The notes beneath the pieces are model-generated. The model did not search any database and was not told where the DNA came from. It saw only the letters and a program-made list of their open reading frames with translations. From contig JAEYPB010000032.1 of NCBI GenBank assembly GCA_023411175.1, positions 1 through 30,168 of the forward strand: a stretch of DNA of 30,168 nt, in the 5' to 3' direction. Positions within the stretch are counted from its first letter, which is position 1; each line of letters begins with the position of its first letter. The DNA comes from Bacillota bacterium (GTDB taxonomy: Bacteria > Bacillota > Clostridia > Christensenellales > Aristaeellaceae). The position numbers and the translations under genes were made by a program. Below are positions 16,398 to 23,484 of the stretch, piece after piece.

Positions 16398-16426
16398 ATT
16401 ATACAAGAAACGCCGCTTTGACGCAA
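16398..16426 (-). promoter_or_regulatory. Promoter of serC-serA-PHP operon
   Basis: Minus-strand TTGCGT (16421-16426) and perfect TATAAT (16398-16403), spacer 17 bp. Confidence 0.75.
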
Positions 16427-16505
16427 GCGCGCCCGGACGGCGGTTTCTGTTAATTTCAGCCCATCTTCCGACCGGTTTTTTTGACGGGCCGCATTTATTT
16501 TGGAT

Positions 16506-17747
16506 TCATTCCTCGCGCAGCGCGTAATAGAAGTTTCGACCCAGCACGTCCCCGACGCGCACCACCGGCGTGCCCTCGAACACAGGCAGGCTCAGCTGCC
16601 CTGAAAGCGCGGGAGACTTCATGGTGCGTTCTTCCCGGGCCATCAGGTGAAACGCGCCGCCGCGGATATAGCCCGCGCCCCAGTTGTCCACCGCGTCAAG
16701 CCCGTTCAGCGCGCGGGGCACGAGCCCAGTCTCCAGATCGAAGCCGTCCAGCGAAAGCTCGTAAAAGCCGACGCCCGGCAGCATCGAGCAGCGCACGGCG
16801 GGTTCGCCATCCGAAGGCGGCGCCTCAAAGAGCATCTGCGCACCCATCAGGCGCTTGCGCACGGTCTGGTGGGACAGCGGACTCATGTCCACGCCGACGA
16901 AGCGTCGCCCCTCCAGGCGCGCGGCCTCCAGCGTGGTGCCGGAGCCTGCGAAAAGATCCATCACCAGGTCGCCGGGTCGGGAGGCGCAGCGCACGATGCG
17001 GGTCAGAAGGCTCAGCGGCTTCTGCGTGTCGTAGCCGGTGCGCTGAGGATCCTTCTGCTGCAGGTGGCTTACGTCGTCCCACACGTCGCCGGGGTAGGCG
17101 GGGTCGTCATCGTAATAGGTGTAGATTTTGCCGCCGGAGCGGATCGACCGGTACACGCGCCCGTCGGTATCCACGTGCCGCTTCATGTGGTTGCGGCGCG
17201 CGCCGCTGCGCTCGATGGGCACCGCCGAAATGTTGAAGAAATAGCGCCGCCCCTTGCGGTAAAAGAGGATATTGTCGTGCTTACGGCTGAAATACCTGCG
17301 CGCCCGACCGCCGGTCTGGTAGGCCCAGATGATCTCGTTCAGGAAATTGGCCTCGCCGAAGATTTCGTCCGCGAGAAGCCTCGCGCGCGCGCTGGTGCGG
17401 GCGTCCACGTGGAGAAAGAGCACGCCGCTCTCGGACATAAGCGCCCGGGCGGTTTCAAGCCCCGAGCGGAGAAGCGCGTAATGGCTGTCCGCGGGCAGAT
17501 CGTCCCGGTAGGCGGTCTGGACGAGGGAGCCGGTGCCGCGCTTCCAGTCCTTCTCGCCGACGCGGGTGCGCATGACGAAGGTTTCCCCGGTCAGAAAAGG
17601 CGGGTCCATGTAGATCAGCTGCGCCTTGCCCGCGTACTTCTCAAGAAGCGCGGGCGCAAGGACCTGGACGTCCCCGGCGTAGAATTCGCCGCGGGGCGCC
17701 TCGCCCTGCGTCAGCTCCCGTTCCACCTGCACCCGTTCAAGACGCAC
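16506..17747 (-). CDS. DNA methyltransferase, beta class (N6-adenine or N4-cytosine), apparently orphan
   Basis: Protein of 413 residues. The catalytic motif IV is YMDPPF with DPPF at 48-51, near the N-terminus. The SAM-binding motif I, DLFAGSGTT (FAGSGTT 266-272), follows further on, after TQKPLSLLTRIV (motif X region, 241-252) and a target-recognition stretch (about 130-235). This order defines the beta class, which includes Type III Mod subunits and solitary methyltransferases. DPPF/DPPY enzymes modify adenine N6 or, less often, cytosine N4. No endonuclease, Res subunit or mobility gene is adjacent, so it looks solitary. The start is GTG at 17747 behind a GGGGGTGG sequence, with a TATAAT promoter upstream. 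Specificity unknown. Confidence 0.88.
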   Translation of the reverse strand: MRLERVQVERELTQGEAPRGEFYAGDVQVLAPALLEKYAGKAQLIYMDPPFLTGETFVMRTRVGEKDWKRGTGSLVQTAYRDDLPADSHYALLRSGLETARALMSESGVLFLHVDARTSARARLLADEIFGEANFLNEIIWAYQTGGRARRYFSRKHDNILFYRKGRRYFFNISAVPIERSGARRNHMKRHVDTDGRVYRSIRSGGKIYTYYDDDPAYPGDVWDDVSHLQQKDPQRTGYDTQKPLSLLTRIVRCASRPGDLVMDLFAGSGTTLEAARLEGRRFVGVDMSPLSHQTVRKRLMGAQMLFEAPPSDGEPAVRCSMLPGVGFYELSLDGFDLETGLVPRALNGLDAVDNWGAGYIRGGAFHLMAREERTMKSPALSGQLSLPVFEGTPVVRVGDVLGRNFYYALREE

Positions 17748-17774
17748 GTAAAGCCACCCCCAGCAATTTGGTTT

Positions 17775-17804
17775 ATTATAGCACAGGGCTCAGCCGGAAG
17801 TCAC
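17775..17804 (-). promoter_or_regulatory. Promoter of the DNA methyltransferase gene
   Basis: Perfect TATAAT on the minus strand (17775-17780) with a weak -35, GTGACT (17799-17804), spacer 18 bp. It is divergent from the serS promoter. Confidence 0.6.
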
Positions 17805-17859
17805 GCAAAAACTCGCCGGTGCCGAGATCGCCTTAAAAATGTTAAATTGCCCGATGCGC

Positions 17860-17888
17860 TTGATGGCTTCCGGAGAATTGCCTATAAT
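17860..17888 (+). promoter_or_regulatory. Promoter of serS
   Basis: TTGATG (17860-17865) and TATAAT (17883-17888), spacer 17 bp. The expected leader is only about 26 nt, so serS has no T-box here. Confidence 0.8.
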
Positions 17889-17920
17889 AGTTGCATTACA
17901 TGAATGAAAGAGGCGTTCAA

Positions 17921-19192
17921 ATGCTGGACATCAACCTGATCCGGTCTAACCCGGAATTCGTCAAGGCCGGACTTGCCAAAAGGGGTTGCGACGCCGATCT
18001 CGGCGCGCTGCTTGAAATGGACCAGAAGCGCCGCGGCCTGGTCGCCGAAAATGAGGCGATCAAGGCGGAGCGCAACCGCCTGAACAAGGAAATCCCAGGT
18101 ATGAAAAAGCGGGGCGAGGACACCGCGGCGCTGATGGCGCAGCTCAAAGACATGGCTGACCGCGTCAAGGCGCTGGACGAAGCCCAGGGCGCGGTGGAAG
18201 AGGAAATCCGCACGTTCCTCCTGAAGCTGCCCAACCTGCCCGCGGAGGGCGTCGTCGCCGGCGGAAAAGAGAACAACCGGGTCGTCAAGACGTTCGGCGA
18301 AAAGCCGTTCTGGCCCTTTGAGCCCAAGAACCATGTGGAGCTTTGCACCGAGCTGGGCTTGATCGACTACGAGCGCGGCGTCAAGATGGGCGGCAACGGC
18401 TACTGGCTGTACACCGACCTCGGAGCAAGGCTGGAGTGGGCGCTGCTGAATTATTTTATCACCGAGCACATCAAGGACGGCTACACCTTCATGCTGCCGC
18501 CCCACATCCTCACCTACGAATGCGGGCTGACCGCCGGGCAGTTCCCGAAGTTCGAGGAGGACGTCTACCGGCTGAGCGAAGAGGGCTTCCACTTCCTGCT
18601 GCCCACGGCTGAAACCGCCCTCATCAATCTCCACCGCGGCGAGATCATGGAGGAGGATGACCTGCCCAGGCGCCTCTTCGCCTACACCCCCTGTTATCGC
18701 CGGGAGGCGGGCTCCTACCGAGCCAGCGAGCGTGGCATGGTGCGCGGCCACCAGTTCAACAAGGTGGAGATGTTCGGCTACACCCGGCCGGAGGACTCCG
18801 CGAAGATGCACGAGGAGCTGATCGCGAAGGCCTGCCGCCTCGTCGAGGGGCTGGGGCTGCACTACCAGCTTTCGAAGCTGGCGGCGGGGGACTGTTCCGA
18901 TTCGATGGCCACCACCTTCGACATCGAGTTGTGGCTGCCCAGCATGAACGAGTACAAGGAGTGCTCGTCGGTCTCCAACGCCATGGACTACCAGGCGCGG
19001 CGCGGCAACATCCGCTTCCGCCGCAAGGACACCAAGAAGATCGAATTTGTGCACACGCTCAACGGCTCCGGCCTCGCCACCAGCCGCCTGATGCCCGCCA
19101 TCGTCGAGCAGTACCAGCAGGGCGACGGCAGCGTGGTGGTGCCCGAGGTGCTCCGTCCCTTCTTCGGCATGGACGTCATCAAACGGAAATAA
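17921..19192 (+). CDS. serS: Seryl-tRNA synthetase
   Basis: Class II synthetase that charges tRNA-Ser (and tRNA-Sec where present). 423 residues. The N-terminal long helical hairpin (about 1-110; LIRSNPEFVKAGL, KRRGLVAENEAIKAERNRLNKEI) binds the tRNA extra arm. Class II motif 2 is seen as PCYRREAGSYRASERGMVRGHQF, and motif 3 as LNGSGLATSRLMPAIVEQYQ. The Ser-site TAETALINLH is present. Start chosen at the ATG at 17921 (MLDINLIRSN), which matches the conserved N-terminus and has AAAGAGG upstream; TTG and ATG codons in frame 10 and 7 codons earlier fall at the expected transcription start. Followed by its own terminator. Confidence 0.98.
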   Translation: MLDINLIRSNPEFVKAGLAKRGCDADLGALLEMDQKRRGLVAENEAIKAERNRLNKEIPGMKKRGEDTAALMAQLKDMADRVKALDEAQGAVEEEIRTFLLKLPNLPAEGVVAGGKENNRVVKTFGEKPFWPFEPKNHVELCTELGLIDYERGVKMGGNGYWLYTDLGARLEWALLNYFITEHIKDGYTFMLPPHILTYECGLTAGQFPKFEEDVYRLSEEGFHFLLPTAETALINLHRGEIMEEDDLPRRLFAYTPCYRREAGSYRASERGMVRGHQFNKVEMFGYTRPEDSAKMHEELIAKACRLVEGLGLHYQLSKLAAGDCSDSMATTFDIELWLPSMNEYKECSSVSNAMDYQARRGNIRFRRKDTKKIEFVHTLNGSGLATSRLMPAIVEQYQQGDGSVVVPEVLRPFFGMDVIKRK

Positions 19193-19197
19193 CGCCA

Positions 19198-19236
19198 AAG
19201 GGGTCGCGGATTGTCCGCGGCCCCTTCCGACTTTTT
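19198..19236 (+). terminator. serS intrinsic terminator
   Basis: AAGGGGTCGCGGA (19198-19210) pairs with 19214-19226 (one G-U pair), loop TTG, followed after four bases by a six-T run. It starts six bases after the serS stop. Confidence 0.8.
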
Positions 19237-19258
19237 TCGCGCCGGGCGCAATTTTCGC

Positions 19259-19287
19259 TTGACACCACAGGGCGCGGGTGATATAAT
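19259..19287 (+). promoter_or_regulatory. Promoter of tRNA-Lys
   Basis: Perfect consensus: TTGACA (19259-19264), 17-bp spacer, TATAAT (19282-19287), 22 bp before the tRNA 5' end. Confidence 0.9.
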
Positions 19288-19309
19288 TACCACCGTTCCG
19301 CTGGAATGC

Positions 19310-19385
19310 GGGTCATTAGCTCAGTTGGTAGAGCACCTGACTCTTAATCAGGGTGTCCAGGGTTCGAGTCCCTGATGACCCACCA
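19310..19385 (+). tRNA. tRNA-Lys (anticodon CTT)
   Basis: 76 nt with encoded CCA. The acceptor GGGTCAT pairs with ATGACCC. D-arm GCTC/GAGC with AGTTGGTA loop, anticodon stem CCTGA/TCAGG with loop CTCTTAA (CTT at 19343-19345), five-base variable region, and T-arm CAGGG/CCCTG with TTCGAGT loop are all present. It reads AAG lysine codons. Single gene with its own strong promoter; the sequence after it changes to lower GC. Confidence 0.97.
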
Positions 19386-19452
19386 GATCCGAAGTCATCA
19401 AGAAATTGTTGCCTTCGGATTTTTGTATTTGAAAAAACCAAGGGGTGATCTT

Positions 19453-20120
19453 GTGGAGCAAGACAACCTTGCGAATTGGAGCAACGCGGCGACGATTTAC
19501 GCAGCGGTCAAGGGCGATAATCGGTATTCCAACTTTTGCAGGGCGTACGCACAAGAGCAATTTGGCCCCCTCCATGGATTAACGATCTTGGATGCGGGCT
19601 GTGGCGACGGAGAATATACCGAGATGTTTCCGTGTAAAGGGAGCGCATGCCTACGGCTGTGACGGTTCGACTGCCGTAATAGACATTGCGAAACGCAGAA
19701 ATCCTCTGTGCCATTTCGATGTTGTGGATTTATCCGAGGCCCTACCGTATGGGGATTGCTTATTTGATTTGGTGTTTTGCAACCTCGTGCTGATGGATAT
19801 TGAGCCCATCTCGGATACGGTCAAAGAACTGCATCGCGTGCTGAAAAGTTCCGGGAAGCTGCATTTATATGGCCGAATGGGCAAGAGACGACGAAGGGCG
19901 CATTGTTTCAAAAAACGTCACGAACTACATCAAGCGCACTGAGATTCCCCAGCTTTGGGAGACCCAACAGGTCATTCATTATCATAGGCCTATATCTTAT
20001 TATTACAATCTTTTTGCTGACGCTGGATTCCGGCTCATCAATATGGATGAACCGAGCGTCTATGAAGCGGAAAAGGTCCCCGACATTCCGCTGTACTTAT
20101 TCTCCGTGTTTGAGAAATAG
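19453..20120 (+). pseudogene. SAM-dependent methyltransferase, disrupted by two frameshifts
   Basis: A class I SAM-dependent methyltransferase can be followed through three frames. Segment 1 from GTG 19453 (GGGGTG upstream) reads to ILDAGCGDGEYTEMF, the SAM-binding motif I. Near 19627-19640 the frame must move by one base to read KGAHAYGCDGS...FDVVDLSEALPYGD...FDLVFCNLVLMDIE...LHRVLKSSGKLHLY, motifs II-IV. Near 19870 it moves again to read ARDDEGRIVSKN...YYNLFADAGFRLINMDEPSVYE to the stop at 20120. The intact product would be about 221 residues, similar to small-molecule methyltransferases (UbiE/Methyltransf_11 type). Base composition is visibly less GC-rich than its neighbours, and it begins just after a tRNA gene, both signs of acquired DNA. 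Two sequencing errors are an alternative to real decay. Confidence 0.8.
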
Positions 20121-20211
20121 CGCATTTCGGAATAAGCGGTTATGGGCAATAAGGAAAGAGCGCTGTGTTCGCATTGTAGAGGGCGGTCAAATTACCATGC
20201 TCCACAAAAGC

Positions 20212-20245
20212 GCCTGTCCGGTTGGACGGGCTGTTTGCTTTTTCC
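20212..20245 (+). terminator. Intrinsic terminator downstream of the methyltransferase pseudogene
   Basis: GCCTGTCC, loop GGTT, GGACGGGC (one G-U pair), then TGTTTGCTTTTT. The stretch 20121-20211 before it carries no gene I can recognise. Confidence 0.75.
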
Positions 20246-20338
20246 CGTGACGGGCGCAAAGCGCCGAGCCCGGATGCAGGGCGCACGTGCGGCCGATGCG
20301 TGATGCGCGCGCGACATTTCCCATCTACGGAGCGTAGG

Positions 20339-20367
20339 TTGCCGCCCTTCGTCCGCCGTGCTAAAAT
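20339..20367 (+). promoter_or_regulatory. Promoter of the HTH-desulfoferrodoxin gene
   Basis: TTGCCG (20339-20344) and TAAAAT (20362-20367), spacer 17 bp, about 30 bp before the ATG. Confidence 0.6.
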
Positions 20368-20397
20368 GGCGGCGAAACGCAAAGGGGGGAAATACTC

Positions 20398-20982
20398 ATG
20401 GGCAACTTTGTCACGGGCGACGTCATCAGGGCGCTGCGCGAAAAGAAGGGATACACCCAAAGGCGGCTGGCCGAAATGGTGATGGTCGGCGACAAGGCGG
20501 TTTCAAAGTGGGAGACGGGGAAGGGGCTGCCAGACATCAGCCTGATCGAGCCGCTGGCAAAGGCGCTGGGCGTATCGGTGGCGGAGCTTTTGTCCGGCGA
20601 GCCGGTTGAAAACCGGAACCGCTCCGGCAACATGCTGCGGGGCTGCTTCTACGTATGCCCCGTCTGCGGCAACGCAATCCACGCCGTGGGCAAGGGCGCG
20701 TTCAGCTGCTGCGGTGTGACGCTGCCGGTGCTGGAGGCGGAGAGCGCCGACGATGACCACGGGATCCGGGTTGAGAAGGTCGAGGCCGATTATTTCGTCG
20801 CCGTGGATCATCCAATGACGCGGACCCACTACCTGTCGTTTTTCGCCTACGTCACGATGAACCGGGTTCAGTTTCTCAAGCTCTATCCCGAGCAGGACGC
20901 CGAGGCGCGGTTTTCCATTGCCGGGCGCGGCGAGATCTACGCCTACTGCAACCGGCATGGGCTGTTCAGGGTCAAAGTCTGA
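20398..20982 (+). CDS. XRE-type HTH domain fused to desulfoferrodoxin (superoxide reductase) module
   Basis: Protein of 194 residues in two parts. Residues 5-66 are a Cro/CI-type helix-turn-helix (YTQRRLAEMVMVGDKAVSKWETGKG). Residues 83-194 follow class II desulfoferrodoxin closely. The rubredoxin-like centre I ligands are C87 and C90 (CPVCGN) and C104-C105 (CCG). The centre II superoxide-reducing iron ligands would be H121, H138 and H144 (HPMTRTHY), C184 and H187 (YCNRHGLF). All nine ligands are present with near-standard spacing. The catalytic lysine of the usual E-K-H motif is an aspartate here (DDDHG), so activity may be altered, or the module may sense superoxide or iron state and control DNA binding. 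GGGGGG before the ATG fixes the start. Cytoplasmic; targets unknown. Confidence 0.85.
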   Translation: MGNFVTGDVIRALREKKGYTQRRLAEMVMVGDKAVSKWETGKGLPDISLIEPLAKALGVSVAELLSGEPVENRNRSGNMLRGCFYVCPVCGNAIHAVGKGAFSCCGVTLPVLEAESADDDHGIRVEKVEADYFVAVDHPMTRTHYLSFFAYVTMNRVQFLKLYPEQDAEARFSIAGRGEIYAYCNRHGLFRVKV

Positions 20983-21009
20983 CCGAAGGGGAGGGCGGTC
21001 AGGCCCGCC

Positions 21010-21468
21010 TCAGCCGCCGCTCACTGTGTTTATCAACTGAATCAGCCGCTCAAGGGACTCAACAAAGCGCTCGTCGTCCTCCGACGTGCGCTTTTTCGGG
21101 CCCTTCAAGTGGTGCTTGGAATGCGCCATGCGGGCCTTTCGGCTGATGTGGCGTTCCGCGAGGAGCCGGTCGATGTTTTCGTCTGTATACCACATGCCGC
21201 TCTGGTGGATGGGATGCGCGCCCTTGCCCAGCGCCATCGCCGCGACGCCGTAGTCCTGCGTGATCACGATGTCGCCCTTCTTGCAGCGGTTGACGAGGGC
21301 GAAATCCACCGCGTCCGCGCCCTCGCCGATCACCACGACGCTGGCGTAATCGTCCGACAGCGCGTGGTTCGTATCGCACAGAAGCGTCACGGGGAGACCG
21401 TGGCGCTTTGCCGCGTCCACGGTCTCCCGCACCACCGGGCAGGCGTCTGCGTCCACGTAAATGGTCAT
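21010..21468 (-). CDS. yqxD: YaiI/YqxD family protein (UPF0178, DUF188)
   Basis: Protein of 152 residues matching the DUF188 family in length and motifs: N-terminal MTIYVDADACPVV, then DIVITQDYGVAAMAL and the Lys/Arg-rich SKHHLKGPKKRT region. The acidic residues (DAD, ITQD) resemble the metal site of PIN/NYN-type nucleases, which is a structural inference; no function is established for the family. Its ATG overlaps the stop of the ACT-domain gene (ATGA), so the two are translationally coupled. Confidence 0.92.
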   Translation of the reverse strand: MTIYVDADACPVVRETVDAAKRHGLPVTLLCDTNHALSDDYASVVVIGEGADAVDFALVNRCKKGDIVITQDYGVAAMALGKGAHPIHQSGMWYTDENIDRLLAERHISRKARMAHSKHHLKGPKKRTSEDDERFVESLERLIQLINTVSGG

Positions 21469-21839
21469 GCGTTCACCTCCGCCGCGCAGCCCGCGGCCCG
21501 GAGCGCGTCAAGCGCGGGGTCGAAATCTGCCGCCTTGACGAAGAGGTAGTCGGTGTCAAATGTGGACACCGCGAAGACCGGAATTCCCGCCGCCGCCAGC
21601 GCGCCGGACAATCGGGACAGTACGCCGACCAATGAAAATTCCATTGAGCCTTTGACGCGCATGCCCCGCCAGCCGTCCTCCCGGGCGTCGCAGGCTTCCG
21701 GCGCGTCCTCCGTCGGGCAGACGAGGGAGAGTTCCCTGTCCGTCCGGGACAGAAAGTGAAACGGCCGGTCTGTCCACTCGGCAACTTTCGGTTTGCAGAC
21801 GGTGAAGGCGCAGCGAAGCGCCTCGAGGGCGATGGTCAT
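21465..21839 (-). CDS. ACT-domain protein (ACT_7 / CASTOR-like)
   Basis: Protein of 124 residues. The N-terminal half carries an ACT-like fold (FTVCKPKVAEWTDRPFHFLSRTDRELSLVCP) and the C-terminal half a second one with the typical FSLVGVLSRLSGALAAAGIPVFAVSTFDTDYLFVK pattern, as in small amino-acid-binding ACT proteins. It probably binds an amino acid and regulates something; the partner is unknown. The start at the ATG at 21839 follows GGAGGAAG; the longer reading of the frame runs through the rpsT terminator. Expression would need readthrough from rpsT or an unseen promoter. Coupled to the YaiI gene by an ATGA overlap. Confidence 0.85.
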   Translation of the reverse strand: MTIALEALRCAFTVCKPKVAEWTDRPFHFLSRTDRELSLVCPTEDAPEACDAREDGWRGMRVKGSMEFSLVGVLSRLSGALAAAGIPVFAVSTFDTDYLFVKAADFDPALDALRAAGCAAEVNA

Positions 21840-21864
21840 TTTTCTTCCTCCATTTCCCCGGGAA

Positions 21865-21892
21865 CAAAAAAACTGCCCCAACCGGGACAGCT
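21865..21892 (-). terminator. rpsT intrinsic terminator
   Basis: On the minus strand AGCTGTCCC, loop GGTT, GGGGCAG, then a seven-T run, ending 26 bp before the ACT-domain ATG. The stem has one G-U pair. Confidence 0.85.
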
Positions 21893-21908
21893 CTTTGATC
21901 CATATGGA

Positions 21909-22172
21909 TTACTGCGCTGCGGCCTTGTTCAGGCGCTTGGCAAGACGCGACTTTTTGCGGTTGGCCGCGTTCTTATGGATAACGCCCTTGCTGACGGCCT
22001 TGTCGATGGACGCGGCAGTCGCGTTGAGAAGCTGCTGGTCGGCAGAGCCCGCGGCGGTCGCGACGTCAAACTTCTTCAGGGACGTGCGCATGGCGGTCTT
22101 GATCATGCGGTTGCGCAGGTTCTTCTTCCTGGTCACCCGGACGCGTTTGATGGCGGACTTAATGTTCGGCAA
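21909..22172 (-). CDS. rpsT: 30S ribosomal protein S20
   Basis: Small-subunit protein that binds 16S rRNA early in assembly; 87 residues, rich in Lys/Arg/Ala and helical. MPNIKSAIKRVRVTRKKNLRNR at the N-terminus and HKNAANRKKSRLAKRLN at the C-terminus are clear S20 signatures. The start is TTG at 22172 with AGGTG seven bases upstream; rare starts are well known for rpsT and allow autoregulation in E. coli. Own promoter upstream and terminator downstream; divergent from gpr, an arrangement common in Firmicutes. Confidence 0.97.
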   Translation of the reverse strand: MPNIKSAIKRVRVTRKKNLRNRMIKTAMRTSLKKFDVATAAGSADQQLLNATAASIDKAVSKGVIHKNAANRKKSRLAKRLNKAAAQ

Positions 22173-22209
22173 TTCTGTTCACCTCCCAGCCATTTGGTTG
22201 ACAACGGCC

Positions 22210-22238
22210 ATTATACCACGCAAGGCGTTTGAATGCAA
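22210..22238 (-). promoter_or_regulatory. Promoter of rpsT
   Basis: Minus-strand TTGCAT (22233-22238) and TATAAT (22210-22215), spacer 17 bp, about 38 bp before the TTG start. Confidence 0.8.
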
Positions 22239-22328
22239 GGGCGAGAGTTTCCGATTTGGTTAAAAATTCGCACGGCGCGATGAACGCCCGCGCTTTCCGG
22301 CATGATAATTGAAAGGGAGGCGAAGCGC

Positions 22329-23240
22329 ATGCAAATTCGCACGGATCTTGCGATGGAATCCGTCGGGCCCGACGGGGCGAGGGGAAAGACAAAAATTCCC
22401 GGGGTCAAGGTGTCGATCTGGGAAGAGGGCGGCATCACCATTACCGAGGTGGTCGTCGACGAGGAGGCGGGCGTTCGGTTCACCGGAAAGCCGATGGGGC
22501 GCTATGTGACGCTGGAGTGCAGCGCGGTCAAGACCGGCAGCCCGGATGTGCGGCGGGCGGTTTCTTCGCTTCTGGCGGAGGAGCTGATGCGCATGCTGCC
22601 AGAGGGCGAAGCGCCGGTGATGGTGGTGGGTCTGGGCAACCGTCAGGTGACGCCCGACGCGCTGGGCCCGATGACCGTGGATCGCACGCTGGTCACCCGA
22701 CACATCTTTCAGGAGTTGCCCGACAGCGTGGACGACCGCATGCGGCCGGTGTGCGCCATCGCGCCGGGGGTGCTCGGCGTGACGGGCATCGAGACGCTGG
22801 AGATGGTCTCGGCGCTTGCCGATCGGGTTCGGCCCCGGGCGGTCGTCGCCATCGACAGCCTGGCCGCCCGGGAGGTCGGGCGGGTGGGCACGGCCATCCA
22901 GTTGACCGATACCGGCATTCAGCCGGGCTCCGGCGTGGGCAACCATCGCCGGGCGCTGGATCAGGGCGCGGTGGGCGCGCCGGTGATCGCCGTCGGCGTG
23001 CCGACGGTCATCTACGCCGCCACCATCGTGCGCGACGCGCTGGGCAAGCTGGGCGGCGCGGAGGAGGACGTGGAGCGGTTGACCGATGAAATGCTCCGAA
23101 ACGCCACCGGTGACATGATCGTAACCCCGAGAGAAGTGGACGACCTGGTGGAGGATGTGGCCGGCATTGTGGCGCTGGGCATCAACCAGGCGCTGCACCC
23201 CGGCCTCAGCGAATCGGAGATCTCGACGATGATGCCATAA
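22329..23240 (+). CDS. gpr: Germination protease GPR (spore protease)
   Basis: Starts degradation of small acid-soluble spore proteins during germination; made as a zymogen in the forespore and self-processed. 303 residues from the ATG at 22329, with AAGGGAGG upstream. Family features: N-terminal RTDLAMES, resembling the cleavage site region; MVVGLGNRQVTPDALGPMTVD; VCAIAPGVLGVTGIETLEM; AIDSLAAR; and TDTGIQPGSGVGNHR. It is an atypical aspartic protease. Not followed by spoIIP, the usual neighbour in several Bacillus and Clostridium species. A CATGATA sequence at 22301-22307 could be a forespore sigma-G -10 element, but no matching -35 is clear. This gene is the best evidence that the organism forms spores. 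Confidence 0.95.
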   Translation: MQIRTDLAMESVGPDGARGKTKIPGVKVSIWEEGGITITEVVVDEEAGVRFTGKPMGRYVTLECSAVKTGSPDVRRAVSSLLAEELMRMLPEGEAPVMVVGLGNRQVTPDALGPMTVDRTLVTRHIFQELPDSVDDRMRPVCAIAPGVLGVTGIETLEMVSALADRVRPRAVVAIDSLAAREVGRVGTAIQLTDTGIQPGSGVGNHRRALDQGAVGAPVIAVGVPTVIYAATIVRDALGKLGGAEEDVERLTDEMLRNATGDMIVTPREVDDLVEDVAGIVALGINQALHPGLSESEISTMMP

Positions 23241-23484
23241 ATAGGCACTCAAAAGCCGCCCGGCGGAAGAAGGACTGCTTAGGATTTCAGGGCTTCCCGC
23301 CGATATAGAAGGAAATGTTGTTTCGCCCACCAGCGTTCGTCGCTGGTGGGTAAAACTGCGTTCCGGCGATGGTCATGGGGAATGATCTGAAGATTGCCGA
23401 TGATCACGCAATCACCGGGTTTTGGCCGTGTCAACCGGAATGCTGCCCGCACGCAAACTCAGCCCGGCGTTCGGGGTTCCTCCC
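23241..23484. other. gpr-ruvC intergenic stretch with one perfect hairpin
   Basis: No ORF with a usable start and Shine-Dalgarno was seen. The one clear element is a 10-bp perfect inverted repeat, CCCACCAGCG at 23326-23335 and CGCTGGTGGG at 23341-23350, loop TTCGT. No T-run follows it on either strand, so it is a doubtful terminator. A looser stem (CGGCGGAAG with CTTCCCGCCG, one bulge) at about 23260-23303 could end gpr transcription. Confidence 0.5.

Noticed and set aside
17882..19198. 438-codon open frame opposite serS
   Set aside because: Antisense shadow of serS with no start signal or family features.
19310..20400. Prophage or integrative element at tRNA-Lys
   Set aside because: No integrase and no duplicated tRNA 3' end were seen; only a decayed methyltransferase gene lies there.
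22279..22307. Full sigma-G promoter for gpr
   Set aside because: The -10-like CATGATA is present but no -35 of the right sequence lies at the right distance.
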